Shown piece by piece: positions 9,116-16,702 of a stretch of DNA of 64,000 nucleotides. Numbering within the stretch: position 1 is the stretch's first letter; every line of letters starts with the position of its first letter. The notes under the pieces are model-generated. The model saw only the letters and a list, made by a program, of their open reading frames with translations, made no database searches and was not told where the DNA came from. The position numbers and the translations under genes were made by a program. This stretch comes from Fulvivirga sp. Lineage in GTDB: Bacteria; Bacteroidota; Bacteroidia; Cytophagales; Cyclobacteriaceae. Where the stretch lies: positions 1 to 64,000 of the forward strand of contig JANQLQ010000057.1 in assembly GCA_028280565.1 (NCBI GenBank), given 5' to 3'.

Positions 9116-9788
9116 CCTTTTTTTCTTGTTCAATGGGTATAGTACCCTTTCTCAAGATCTCGTTATCCATCCTGATTCCGTTAAAGGCAAATTTATTCCT
9201 ACGGGTGTCCGGTTTGGTGCGGAAGCCATAAATATCGTGCGTACGTTTACCGGTGATGATCTTACGGAGCTTACCTTTATCGCCGATGTAGATTTTTATC
9301 GCTATTTCTTGAATGTAGAATTTGGGGTGTTTGAAAGAACGCGTCAAAATGCTATAGGTCAAACGTATGATATCAGCGGCACCTATTTCCGGGTAGGGCC
9401 GGAGGTCAACTTTCTAAAAAAGGACCCGGAAAAAAACGCCCTGTTCTTTGGTCTCCGCTATGGGTGGACGTCCTTGGATGATGAATTAAGATATAGCAGT
9501 CCAAGCAGCTTTTACCCTACCGATGAAAACGTAATATCCAACAGCGGTCTTTCTGCAAGCTGGTTTGAAATGGTGACAGGCCTTAAGGTAAAGATTTGGA
9601 AATACCTGTGGTTAGGTTACACGGCCCGGTTTAAGTTTGGTGTGGATACGTTTGAAAGAAACGAGCTTATCCCACACGAGATCCCAGGCTTCGGCAGGGC
9701 AGATGAAACGGTGATATGGGATTTCGACTATTGGCTGATGTTCAGGATCCCCATTCGAAAAGCACCTACCGTGCTATTCGATGAATAG
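9090..9788 (+). CDS. DUF6048-family outer membrane protein
   Basis: This 232-residue protein has a signal peptide (MRISGYLISLFFLFNGYSTLSQ) and then alternating beta strands with aromatic girdles, such as FLNVEFGVFERTR, ALFFGLRYGW and YLWLGYTARFKFGV, consistent with a small outer-membrane barrel. It overlaps the preceding DUF6452 lipoprotein gene by 26 bases in another frame, a layout conserved across Bacteroidota that suggests the two proteins act together at the envelope. The penultimate residues IRKAPTVLFDE follow the last strand. No biochemical function is known. Confidence 0.85.
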   Translation: MRISGYLISLFFLFNGYSTLSQDLVIHPDSVKGKFIPTGVRFGAEAINIVRTFTGDDLTELTFIADVDFYRYFLNVEFGVFERTRQNAIGQTYDISGTYFRVGPEVNFLKKDPEKNALFFGLRYGWTSLDDELRYSSPSSFYPTDENVISNSGLSASWFEMVTGLKVKIWKYLWLGYTARFKFGVDTFERNELIPHEIPGFGRADETVIWDFDYWLMFRIPIRKAPTVLFDE

Positions 9789-9833
9789 GAAGGTATTTTA
9801 TGCACAGTTTTGACTTAGGTTAATAGTTTTTTC

Positions 9834-9869
9834 CATGAAAATTGAACCCGACACTTCCAATTTTCATGG
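9834..9869. repeat. Short inverted repeat after the DUF6048 gene
   Basis: CCATGAAAATTG and CAATTTTCATGG form perfect 12-base arms around a 12-13 base loop. No T-run follows, so it is a weak terminator candidate; it may mark the edge of the decayed insertion that follows. Confidence 0.45.
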
Positions 9870-9995
9870 ATGATACCACGGATCAAGTTTAGTAGACACC
9901 TCAAATCCCACCTGCAACAGTTTCCCGTAGCCAGCATAATCAGTCCCCGGCAAATAGGAAAGACCACTCTTGTGAAACTTCTTATGGAAGAACCC
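9870..9995 (+). pseudogene. N-terminal fragment of an AAA (DUF4143-type) ATPase
   Basis: The reading frame encodes about 42 residues that match the opening of the AAA_14/DUF4143 ATPase family: MIPR at the start, FPVASIISPRQIGKTTLVKLL covering the P-loop (GK-TT), then EEPT. The frame then enters repeat family C at about 9993, continues with unrelated residues and stops at 10061. The remaining 350 or so residues of such a protein, including Walker B and the DUF4143 domain, are absent between here and ftsY. I interpret it as a dead remnant, broken at the repeat. Confidence 0.65.
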
Positions 9996-10270
9996 ACCCT
10001 AGTCGTAGGACCGCTACGCTTAACCTACGACTTAATTTATGGAGAGAGTGTCCGCTCGTAAATGGGCTTAGATCGTACACTTAAAAGCAGGGAGGCTGCT
10101 ACATTAATTCCAAATCCATCCTCCCGTTTAAATTTTCATGGCCACTGTTTTTCGCGGTAGACTCGTTGTTGGAAGAATGACCCAATCCGTTTTGAAAAGA
10201 CGGCATTGACGAGACAGATCGAGCGGACGCTCTTCCGGGGTTTAGGTCGGAGGACCACTGCACTTAACTT
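9993..10270 (+). repeat. Repeat family C, copy 1 (palindromic element)
   Basis: A sequence of about 275 bases shared with 33289-33569, with blocks of near identity. The left end is a 30-bp palindrome (10002-10031): 8-bp arms GTCGTAGG/CCTACGAC around the loop ACCGCTACGCTTAA. A second inverted pair, GAGAGTGTCCGCTCG and CGAGCGGACGCTCTT, encloses the centre. A degenerate copy of the loop (ACCACTGCACTTAA) lies near the right end in the same orientation as the left one. There is no open frame of note, so it behaves like a non-autonomous, MITE-like element. It lies between convergent genes. Confidence 0.75.
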
Positions 10271-10462
10271 GCCAAGTTAACTGTTTCCCATCACATCTAA
10301 TTTTCAAGGGCGCCCTAAGAAAAAAATTTGAAGCACACGAAACCGTCAAATAATCGTCATTATGAGTGAGAACAGGGATATCCAAACACGGGCCATGTTT
10401 TGCAAACACACAATGCTGTTATGCTGTGTACCAAAGCCTACCGTGGCCGGTGAGCGGCCTTT

Positions 10463-11428
10463 TCAGCCTTCTGCTTTCTTAAAAAAAGAATCCACAAACT
10501 CCATTTTATTGAACACCTGCAGATCTTCTACCTTTTCCCCTACGCCTATATATTTCACCGGTATTTTAAATTCATCGGAAATGCCTATGACCACGCCGCC
10601 TTTAGCTGTACCATCCAGCTTGGTGATCGCCAGTGAAGTCACTTCGGTAGCTTTGGTGAACTCACGGGCTTGCAGTGCGGCATTCTGACCTGTGCTACCG
10701 TCCAGCACCAGTAATACCTCGTGAGGGGCCTCCTCTATGAACTTCTGCATCACACGTTTGATTTTTGATAACTCGTTCATCAAATTTACCTTGGTGTGCA
10801 GTCGCCCGGCAGTGTCAATAATGACCACGTCTGCTCCTTGTTCCACGCCATACTTTACCGCATCATAAGCCACTGCCGACGGGTCGGTATTCATTCCCTT
10901 AGCCACCACGGGAACATCGACCCGCTCACCCCAAAGCTTGATCTGGTCAACAGCTGCGGCCCTGAAGGTATCTGCGGCACCTAATACAACTTTAAACCCC
11001 TGTGCCTTGAATTGGGCCGCCAGCTTCCCAATGGTAGTAGTTTTACCCACACCGTTAACTCCTACAACCATCATCACATAAGGTCTCTTTCCCGTGGGAA
11101 GCGCAAAGTCTTCAAGGTCAGGAGAATTATTCTCTGCTAGTAGCCCCGCAATTTCCTCCCTCAGGATCAGGTTGAGTTCATCGACTCCCAAGTATTTATC
11201 ACGCGCCACACGCTGTTCTATTCTTTCAATGATCTTGATCGTAGTATTCACACCTACATCCGATGTGACCAGTATCTCTTCTAGCTCATCCAGCACGTCA
11301 TCATCCACCTTGGATTTACCCACCATGGCTTTACCAAGCTTGCTAAAAAAACTTTGCTTGGTCTTTTCAAGCCCTTTGTCCAGGTTTTCCTTTTTTTCCT
11401 TTGAAAATAGTCCGCCAAATAAGGCCAT
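10463..11428 (-). CDS. ftsY: Signal recognition particle receptor FtsY
   Basis: This 321-residue GTPase docks SRP-ribosome complexes at the inner membrane for co-translational protein insertion. The N domain covers about 25-105 and the G domain follows: P-loop GVNGVGKTTTIGK (123-135), DTAGR (about 205), TKLDG (about 270) and the closing GVGEKVEDLQVFN. The acidic A domain of the E. coli protein is reduced to a short N-terminal lysine-rich stretch, as in other Bacteroidota. It lies about 200 bases downstream of DUF4295 on the same strand, with a terminator between, so it probably has its own promoter. Confidence 0.96.
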   Translation of the reverse strand: MALFGGLFSKEKKENLDKGLEKTKQSFFSKLGKAMVGKSKVDDDVLDELEEILVTSDVGVNTTIKIIERIEQRVARDKYLGVDELNLILREEIAGLLAENNSPDLEDFALPTGKRPYVMMVVGVNGVGKTTTIGKLAAQFKAQGFKVVLGAADTFRAAAVDQIKLWGERVDVPVVAKGMNTDPSAVAYDAVKYGVEQGADVVIIDTAGRLHTKVNLMNELSKIKRVMQKFIEEAPHEVLLVLDGSTGQNAALQAREFTKATEVTSLAITKLDGTAKGGVVIGISDEFKIPVKYIGVGEKVEDLQVFNKMEFVDSFFKKAEG

Positions 11429-11566
11429 AGCTTGAGAATTCTAGAATGTTACCACAAATATGTATAAAATCTTAATCCGAAACGACATCCCCAGCACCCG
11501 GTAGGTAGTATTAACTGCACGGCATAAAACACCCATAGCCAGTGCACCAATAGTTCATTACAAAAA

Positions 11567-11600
11567 CAAAAAATCCCATCCGAACGAGCGAATGGGATCT
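11567..11600 (-). terminator. Terminator of the rpmB-rpmG-DUF4295 operon
   Basis: On the minus strand ATCCCATTCG and CGGATGGGAT pair (one G-T) around a short loop and are followed by TTTTTT. It sits about 35 bases after the DUF4295 stop codon. Confidence 0.8.
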
Positions 11601-11633
11601 TTAAGAATTTCTTTACTTACCAAGTGCGCGTGC

Positions 11634-11783
11634 TTATTTGGCCAGCGCTTGTTTCACTTGGTCTAAGGGGACCATTTCTTCTTTAAATGTGTAGGCGCCG
11701 GTTTTTTCTGATTTTACCGCTTTGATCACCTTTGCAAAATTTTTGCCACCCTTCTGTAGCGTTGCAACTACTTTCTTAGCCAT
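11634..11783 (-). CDS. DUF4295 family small protein
   Basis: A 49-residue basic protein, reading MAKKVVATLQKGGKNF at the start and ending VPLDQVKQALAK. It is the DUF4295 protein that follows rpmG in nearly all Bacteroidota. Its genomic position and composition suggest a ribosome-associated role. The start codon follows the rpmG stop by 2 bases, and a rho-independent terminator closes the operon about 35 bases after its stop. Recognition is by conserved context and the MAKKVVATLQ start. Confidence 0.92.
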   Translation of the reverse strand: MAKKVVATLQKGGKNFAKVIKAVKSEKTGAYTFKEEMVPLDQVKQALAK

Positions 11784-11785
11784 GA

Positions 11786-11968
11786 TTACTTAATTTCTTT
11801 GTGAACCGTATATTTTTTAAGGATCGGGTTATATTTCTTCATCTCCAACCGGTCAGGAGTGTTTTTCCTGTTTTTGGTAGTGATGTAACGGGAAGTGCCC
11901 GGCTGACCACTTTGCTTGTGTTCCGTACACTCTAATATTACTTGAACTCTATTACCTTTCTTTGCCAT
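11786..11968 (-). CDS. rpmG: 50S ribosomal protein L33
   Basis: The 60-residue protein matches L33 (bL33): [17 protein letters not shown] at the start, [23 protein letters not shown] in the middle and [10 protein letters not shown] at the end. The zinc-ribbon cysteines of some L33 forms are absent apart from Cys14, so this is the zinc-independent form. It lies 20 bases downstream of rpmB and 2 bases before DUF4295. Confidence 0.97.
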   Translation of the reverse strand: MAKKGNRVQVILECTEHKQSGQPGTSRYITTKNRKNTPDRLEMKKYNPILKKYTVHKEIK

Positions 11969-11988
11969 AACTTACTGTTTCAAATCGG

Positions 11989-12228
11989 TTATACCAAGAT
12001 ATTTCCTTTTTCCCTCGCTTTCTTTAAAACCGCGCTAATACCATTCTTGTTGATCGTGCGGATCGCTGAAGTAGATACCTTTAAAGTGATCCACTTATCT
12101 TCCTCGGGAATATAGAACCTTTTCTTCTGAAGATTAGGATAAAATCTTCTCTTCGTTTTATTATTAGCGTGGGAAACATTGTTTCCTACCCTTGCTCTTT
12201 TCCCAGTGATCTGGCAAACTCTTGACAT
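11989..12228 (-). CDS. rpmB: 50S ribosomal protein L28
   Basis: The 79-residue protein is L28 (bL28). [29 protein letters not shown] is the diagnostic N-terminus and the [20 protein letters not shown] segment closes the fold. It is the first gene of the rpmB-rpmG-DUF4295 operon. A GATATTTG hexamer-like element on the minus strand at about 12271-12278 is a near match to TAnnTTTG and a possible promoter. Confidence 0.97.
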   Translation of the reverse strand: MSRVCQITGKRARVGNNVSHANNKTKRRFYPNLQKKRFYIPEEDKWITLKVSTSAIRTINKNGISAVLKKAREKGNILV

Positions 12229-13057
12229 CTTACTATATCTTAAATAGACCTTGTTCTAATTTTTGGGTCTGCAAATATCGATAAAAGAACGTGAATATTC
12301 AAAGCTAATTCAAAATTATTCAACGCCGGATGTACATCCCTATCCTTAATCTTGGGTTTAGGACTGTAATCCCATGCAGTTTCTATTGATAGTATCGGAT
12401 AATTTGATTTGTGTAGTTTTTGGGTTGGGTTTTATGACCGCCTTGGTCAAAAATCATTTACTACATTCATAACATCCCAGGTTATTTTGCCTCGGTATGC
12501 CCAGCCACCTCAGTGCAATTGTGACCTCGTACCCAAGCCTCCCGGACTATCCCGATAATTATCCATCGCCAATAAAAATCACTTAAGAATGATTAAATCC
12601 CGAAGGGATGATATTACTATAAAAAAACAATATATACCCAATGTATCAACCCCGAAGGGGTGGTATTATTTCACTCTTCCTGGGTTACGAAAACCTGGAA
12701 ATACATCTTCTATAAGAATACCCATCCCTTCGGGATTTGAAATGAAGGAAGGACTAAGATCATTATTCCTTAAGCTAAGGACTACGGATAATTATCGGGC
12801 TTTAAAGGTAAAAGAAATGACTAAAGATATTTTCCTTCATGCTGGATACTGGCATGTTTATATTGAAACTCACTGGTTAACATCATCCTGTTGGAAGCTA
12901 AGTTCCATACCACCAAGAGTTTAAATCTACATGGTCATAAGTAACGAAAGAGGCAGGAGCCTGGAGGAAATACCTGGTGGTTTATACCCGTTTACTCCTC
13001 ATATAGTTCTCTTGATGCGAGGTGTACGGAAGGTTTTATTATGAACTTCCAATTTTA
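12229..13057. other. Divergent intergenic region with nested palindromes
   Basis: This 800-base gap between rpmB (minus) and the ornithine aminotransferase gene (plus) has no convincing gene. It contains the compound inverted repeat described separately (12551-12799). An open frame at 12589-12924 (111 codons) runs through the repeat arms and has no protein-like composition. The stretch from 12800 to 13050 shows nothing I can name apart from the promoter element at its end. Confidence 0.6.
12551..12799. repeat. Nested inverted-repeat element with CCCGAAGGG motifs
   Basis: Outer arms CCCGATAATTATCC (12551-12564) and GGATAATTATCGGG (12786-12799) are perfect. Inner arms AAATCCCGAAGGGATG (12595-12610) and CATCCCTTCGGGATTT (12723-12738) are also perfect. 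Between the inner arms a variant, CCCCGAAGGGGTGGTATTA, repeats the inner motif in direct orientation at about 12651. CCCGAAGGG-type motifs followed by TGATATTA recur in intergenic DNA of many Bacteroidota, which I recall from general knowledge. I see no transposase. Confidence 0.75.
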
Positions 13058-13065
13058 TAATTTTG
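13058..13065 (+). promoter_or_regulatory. Putative -7 element for rocD
   Basis: TAATTTTG matches TAnnTTTG and lies 30 bases before the ATG at 13096; a T-run at 13034-13037 is at the right distance for a weak -33 element. Confidence 0.45.
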
Positions 13066-13095
13066 TGACTTTCTCATCTTAAAAAAATAGGGATT

Positions 13096-14376
13096 ATGGT
13101 AGAATTAGAAACATCCAGCCAAGAAGCTATCGAATTGGAGAATAAGTACGGGGCGCATAACTACCATCCCTTACCGGTAGTGTTGGCCAAAGGGGAAGGA
13201 GTATACGTTTGGGATGTAGAAGGCAAGAAATATTACGACTTCTTGTCGTCCTACAGCGCGGTAAACCAAGGACATTGCCACCCCCGGATCATCAATGCCC
13301 TCAAAGACCAGGCGGAAAAATTAACGCTTACCTCGCGAGCCTTTTACAACAACATGCTGGGGCAATATGAAAAATTCATCACCTCGTACTTTGGGTTCGA
13401 CAAAGTGCTGCCCATGAATACCGGGGCAGAAGCCGTGGAGACCGCGTTAAAGATCTGTAGGAAATGGGGGTATGAAAAGAAAGGGGTTCCTGAAAACAAG
13501 GGCCAGGTCATTGTTTTCGATCAAAACTTTCATGGCCGAACCACCACCATCATCTCTTTTTCCGGGGACATGGCGGCGAAGAAAAACTTCGGGCCTTTTA
13601 CGCATGGGTTTAATAAGATCGCTTACAACGACCTAGAAGCTCTCCAAGAAGCCCTTCAAAATGAGCACGTAGTAGGAGTACTGGTAGAACCAATACAAGG
13701 AGAAGCTGGGGTAAATGTTCCGAACGAAGACTTCATCCGCAACTTGGCCAGGCTCTGTAAAGAGAATAATGCGCTATTCATGGCAGATGAGATCCAAACC
13801 GGTATAGCCCGGACCGGGAGTATGTTAGCCATTTGCGGCGATTGCACGTGTACTGCTAGTTGCGAAAGGCAATCTTCCTACGTTCGTCCTGATATCTTGA
13901 TCCTGGGTAAAGCGCTTTCCGGGGGAGTGTATCCTGTTTCGGCAGTGCTGGCCGATGATGCTATTATGGAGGTGATCACACCGGGAACTCATGGCTCAAC
14001 CTTTGGGGGCAATCCCTTGGCGGCAGCAGTAGCTATGGAGGCACTGCAAGTAGTAGTCGATGAAAAGCTGGTAGAAAATGCCAGGGAACTGGGCCAGGTC
14101 TTCAGGGCACGGATGAATGACTTTATTAAAACCACCGAGTTAATTTCTATGGTACGTGGCAAAGGATTATTAAATGCCATCGTAATTAATGATCATCCTG
14201 ACAGCTCTACAGCTTGGGATATCTGTGTGGCCCTGAAAGACAATGGGTTACTAGCAAAACCGACCCATGGCAACATCATTCGCTTCGCGCCTCCGCTAGT
14301 GATGACCGCCGAGGAACTCAATAATTGCTGTGATATTATTGAAAGAACTATAGCAGAATTCGAAAAAAGGTTATAA
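13096..14376 (+). CDS. rocD: Ornithine--oxo-acid transaminase
   Basis: This 426-residue class III PLP aminotransferase interconverts ornithine plus 2-oxoglutarate with glutamate semialdehyde plus glutamate. Evidence is the ornithine-aminotransferase-like N-terminus (ELENKYGAHNYHPLPVVL), the SYSAVNQGHCHP substrate loop, MNTGAEAVETALK, DEIQTG (231-236) and the PLP lysine in ILILGKALSGG (Lys272). Between residues 246 and 262 there is a cysteine-rich insertion (CGDCTCTASC; Cys247, 250, 252, 256) where most relatives have a short turn. It is a single-gene unit or is followed at 26 bases by a small DUF4870 gene. Confidence 0.92.
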   Translation: MVELETSSQEAIELENKYGAHNYHPLPVVLAKGEGVYVWDVEGKKYYDFLSSYSAVNQGHCHPRIINALKDQAEKLTLTSRAFYNNMLGQYEKFITSYFGFDKVLPMNTGAEAVETALKICRKWGYEKKGVPENKGQVIVFDQNFHGRTTTIISFSGDMAAKKNFGPFTHGFNKIAYNDLEALQEALQNEHVVGVLVEPIQGEAGVNVPNEDFIRNLARLCKENNALFMADEIQTGIARTGSMLAICGDCTCTASCERQSSYVRPDILILGKALSGGVYPVSAVLADDAIMEVITPGTHGSTFGGNPLAAAVAMEALQVVVDEKLVENARELGQVFRARMNDFIKTTELISMVRGKGLLNAIVINDHPDSSTAWDICVALKDNGLLAKPTHGNIIRFAPPLVMTAEELNNCCDIIERTIAEFEKRL

Positions 14377-14402
14377 ATTCATTGTCCTATCGGTTGGCAA
14401 TT

Positions 14403-14747
14403 ATGGAACACACTGCAATCAATGAAAAACAATGGGCGCTGATCGCCCACCTTGGAACGTTGGTGGGCTATGTTGTTCCTTTGGGGAATATCATAGTACC
14501 ACTGGTGGTTTACATCTCTAAAAAAGACGAATCTGAATTTGTTCGTGAGCATGCGAGAGAATCACTCAATTTCCAGATCACTTTCACCATCTTAGTCATC
14601 TTTGCTATTATAACCATTGTACTTATGGTAGGAATACTCTTTTTAGTAGTCCTGCCTATCGTCAACCTAATTTTCGTGATCTTGGCGGCACTGGCCATAG
14701 ATAAGGGCCAGTTTTACAAATACCCCCTTACCATCAGCTTCATTTGA
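14403..14747 (+). CDS. DUF4870 domain membrane protein
   Basis: The 114-residue product (start chosen at MEHTAINEKQWALIAHLG, the usual beginning of the family, rather than 7 codons upstream) is a small inner-membrane protein. It has a hydrophobic segment at about residues 13-33 (HLGTLVGYVVPLGNIIVPLVVY), the EFVREHARESLNFQITF motif typical of DUF4870, and two more helices spanning about 60-95. Function is unknown. It lies downstream of rocD and upstream of hemB, which has its own promoter. Confidence 0.88.
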   Translation: MEHTAINEKQWALIAHLGTLVGYVVPLGNIIVPLVVYISKKDESEFVREHARESLNFQITFTILVIFAIITIVLMVGILFLVVLPIVNLIFVILAALAIDKGQFYKYPLTISFI

Positions 14748-14790
14748 CGGCCAAATACCCGGCCCTTGGCCATTTATAGGCTCGATTTTA

Positions 14791-14822
14791 TTGTCTTAAT
14801 GTTATATTCCCTTATATCTTTG
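14791..14822 (+). promoter_or_regulatory. Putative hemB promoter
   Basis: TTG at 14791-14793, a 21-base spacer and TATCTTTG at 14815-14822 match the Bacteroidota -33/-7 pattern. The hemB ATG follows 14 bases later, giving a very short leader. Confidence 0.6.
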
Positions 14823-14836
14823 ATGTAAAAAGATAC

Positions 14837-15811
14837 ATGCTGACAAGGCCTAGAAGAAATAGAAAGTCCCAAGCGATCAGGGATTTGGTACAAGAAACCC
14901 ATGTAACTACGGACGACCTCGTCTTCCCCCTGTTTTTGTTAGAATCACCCAAAGGAAAGATCGAGGTCTCTTCCATGCCAGGCATCAATAGGCTCGGTCT
15001 TGACCTTATGCTTTTGGAAATAGAAGAATGCCTTACATTGGGAATAAAAGCGTTTGACATCTTTCCTGTCGTGGATGAAAGACATAAAGATCGGATGGCC
15101 ACGAACGCCACTGTCCCTGACTTCTTCTATCTCAGGGCATTGCGGGAGATAAAGAAACAATTCCCGGAGGCATGTATCATGACGGATGTGGCCATGGATC
15201 CGTACAGTTCAGACGGGCACGATGGCATCGTGGATGAAAATGGCAGGATATTGAACGATGAAACCCTCGAGGTATTGGCCGAGATGGCATTGGCACAAGC
15301 AGAGACCGGCATTGACATTATTGGCCCTTCGGATATGATGGACGGAAGGGTAGGATACCTTCGTGAGGGCCTGGATCGCAATGGATTTGAAGAAGTCTCT
15401 ATTATGTCCTACACCGCCAAATATGCCAGTGCCTTTTATGGCCCTTTCAGGGATGCACTAGATTCAGCCCCTAAGAGCGGTGATAAAAAAACCTACCAAA
15501 TGAATCCTGCCAATCGGCAAGAAGCACGGATAGAGGCAGACCTGGATACTGCCGAAGGAGCAGACTTTTTGATGGTAAAACCTGCCCTGTCCTATTTGGA
15601 TGTGATCAAACAAATAAAAGAAGAATACTCTTTACCCCTAGCGGCGTATAATGTCAGTGGTGAATATGCCATGGTAGCTGCTGCGGCAGAAAAAGGTTGG
15701 TTAGATAAGAGGGCGATTATGAACGAGATGCTATTAAGCATAAAGCGTGCGGGTGCGGATATCATCCTTACCTATTTCGCCAAAGAGTTTGCTTTAAATG
15801 CTAAGAAGTAG
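14837..15811 (+). CDS. hemB: Delta-aminolevulinic acid dehydratase (porphobilinogen synthase)
   Basis: The 324-residue enzyme joins two 5-aminolevulinate molecules into porphobilinogen, the second step of tetrapyrrole synthesis. The two active-site lysines are Lys195 (SYTAKYASAFYGPFRDA) and Lys248 (FLMVKPALSY). The metal loop reads DVAMDPYSSDGHDG (117-130), with aspartates in place of the three zinc cysteines, so this is the magnesium/potassium-dependent type. Length is standard. The gene overlaps the next one by 14 bases. Confidence 0.96.
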   Translation: MLTRPRRNRKSQAIRDLVQETHVTTDDLVFPLFLLESPKGKIEVSSMPGINRLGLDLMLLEIEECLTLGIKAFDIFPVVDERHKDRMATNATVPDFFYLRALREIKKQFPEACIMTDVAMDPYSSDGHDGIVDENGRILNDETLEVLAEMALAQAETGIDIIGPSDMMDGRVGYLREGLDRNGFEEVSIMSYTAKYASAFYGPFRDALDSAPKSGDKKTYQMNPANRQEARIEADLDTAEGADFLMVKPALSYLDVIKQIKEEYSLPLAAYNVSGEYAMVAAAAEKGWLDKRAIMNEMLLSIKRAGADIILTYFAKEFALNAKK

Positions 15812-16658
15812 CCTGCTCCTGTGCTTGCTTACCTTTTTCTTTCCTGTAGAAGGGCAAGAAGTATTACCCCCGGGCGTAGCTAGGGTAGATTCTATGCTCA
15901 TAGATGTGAAGGAGATCACGAATTTAAACTGGCTGGAATACCTCCATTACCTGCGCCAAGACTCCTCCATGGCTGTTTACGAAGCGGCGCTGCCCGATAC
16001 CACGGTATGGCAGCAGGTCTATGATGATGAGCTGGCGATGGCCTTCACGGCCAACTACCTAAGAGGCCCGGCTTTTCGTTATTTCCCGGTGGTAGGTGTA
16101 AAGTATGAACAAGCCACTAGCTACTGCCAGTGGAGGTCTGTAGTGGTTACGCTAAAGATGAACCCATACCCCCGGCAGGATATACAGATCACCTATCGAT
16201 TGCCCACGCCTTCGGAATGGCAAACTATTGCCCAAAATACGGTATCCTACTCACCTATGGTCCGCCCGGAGAACCTCGACAAAATGAAATTTCAACGCTC
16301 CAACCTGGGGGAGATCAAAAAACGATCAGGGTACGATTTCTCCATAAGGAAGTTGAGAAAATCAATTATAGCTTTCTACCAACGTAACCTTGTACTACTG
16401 CTGGAAAACCTGGATACAGAAGAAGAATATGAATTTAAACCGTACCTAGGAATAGGACATGGGCCCAAGAAATCAATGCAAGCCGGGCGGGTGAACGACT
16501 TGCGTGGTAATGTTTCTGAAATGACGGCTTTAAAAGGAACAGCTATGGGAGGAAATTGGTCCACAACCTTCGAAGAAAGTCCTGTATATCGCCGGTTTAT
16601 CTACCAAGGGCCTAGCCCCGTACTGGGCTTTAGGTGTATCTGCGAAATAAGACCCTAG
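15798..16658 (+). CDS. Exported formylglycine-generating-enzyme-fold (SUMF1-like) protein
   Basis: This 286-residue protein has a signal peptide (MLRSSLLLCLLTFFFPVEGQ) and one sulfatase-modifying-factor-like domain. Supporting motifs are VKEITNLNWLEYL near the start, YRLPTPSEWQTIA, DLRGNVSEMT and AMGGNW, ending in LGFRCICEIRP. The cysteine pair that does catalysis in true FGE is not at its place between GGNW and the terminal GFR motif, so the protein is probably non-enzymatic. The fold is used by structural gliding/secretion lipoproteins (GldJ, GldK) in this phylum, but here there is no lipobox. It overlaps hemB by 14 bases. Confidence 0.82.
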   Translation: MLRSSLLLCLLTFFFPVEGQEVLPPGVARVDSMLIDVKEITNLNWLEYLHYLRQDSSMAVYEAALPDTTVWQQVYDDELAMAFTANYLRGPAFRYFPVVGVKYEQATSYCQWRSVVVTLKMNPYPRQDIQITYRLPTPSEWQTIAQNTVSYSPMVRPENLDKMKFQRSNLGEIKKRSGYDFSIRKLRKSIIAFYQRNLVLLLENLDTEEEYEFKPYLGIGHGPKKSMQAGRVNDLRGNVSEMTALKGTAMGGNWSTTFEESPVYRRFIYQGPSPVLGFRCICEIRP

Positions 16659-16702
16659 TGTTAAGTTAAGCCTTAAATAACGCACCAGGTAGAGGATGAG
16701 TA

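Noticed and set aside
10441-10465. GGCCG/CGGCC hairpin at the end of ftsY as a terminator
   Set aside because: It reads with a T-run only on the plus strand, where no upstream gene needs it, and it is short.
12589-12924. A 111-codon open frame on the plus strand
   Set aside because: It runs through both arms of the nested palindrome, has no protein-like pattern and no start context. It is the by-product of a repeat.
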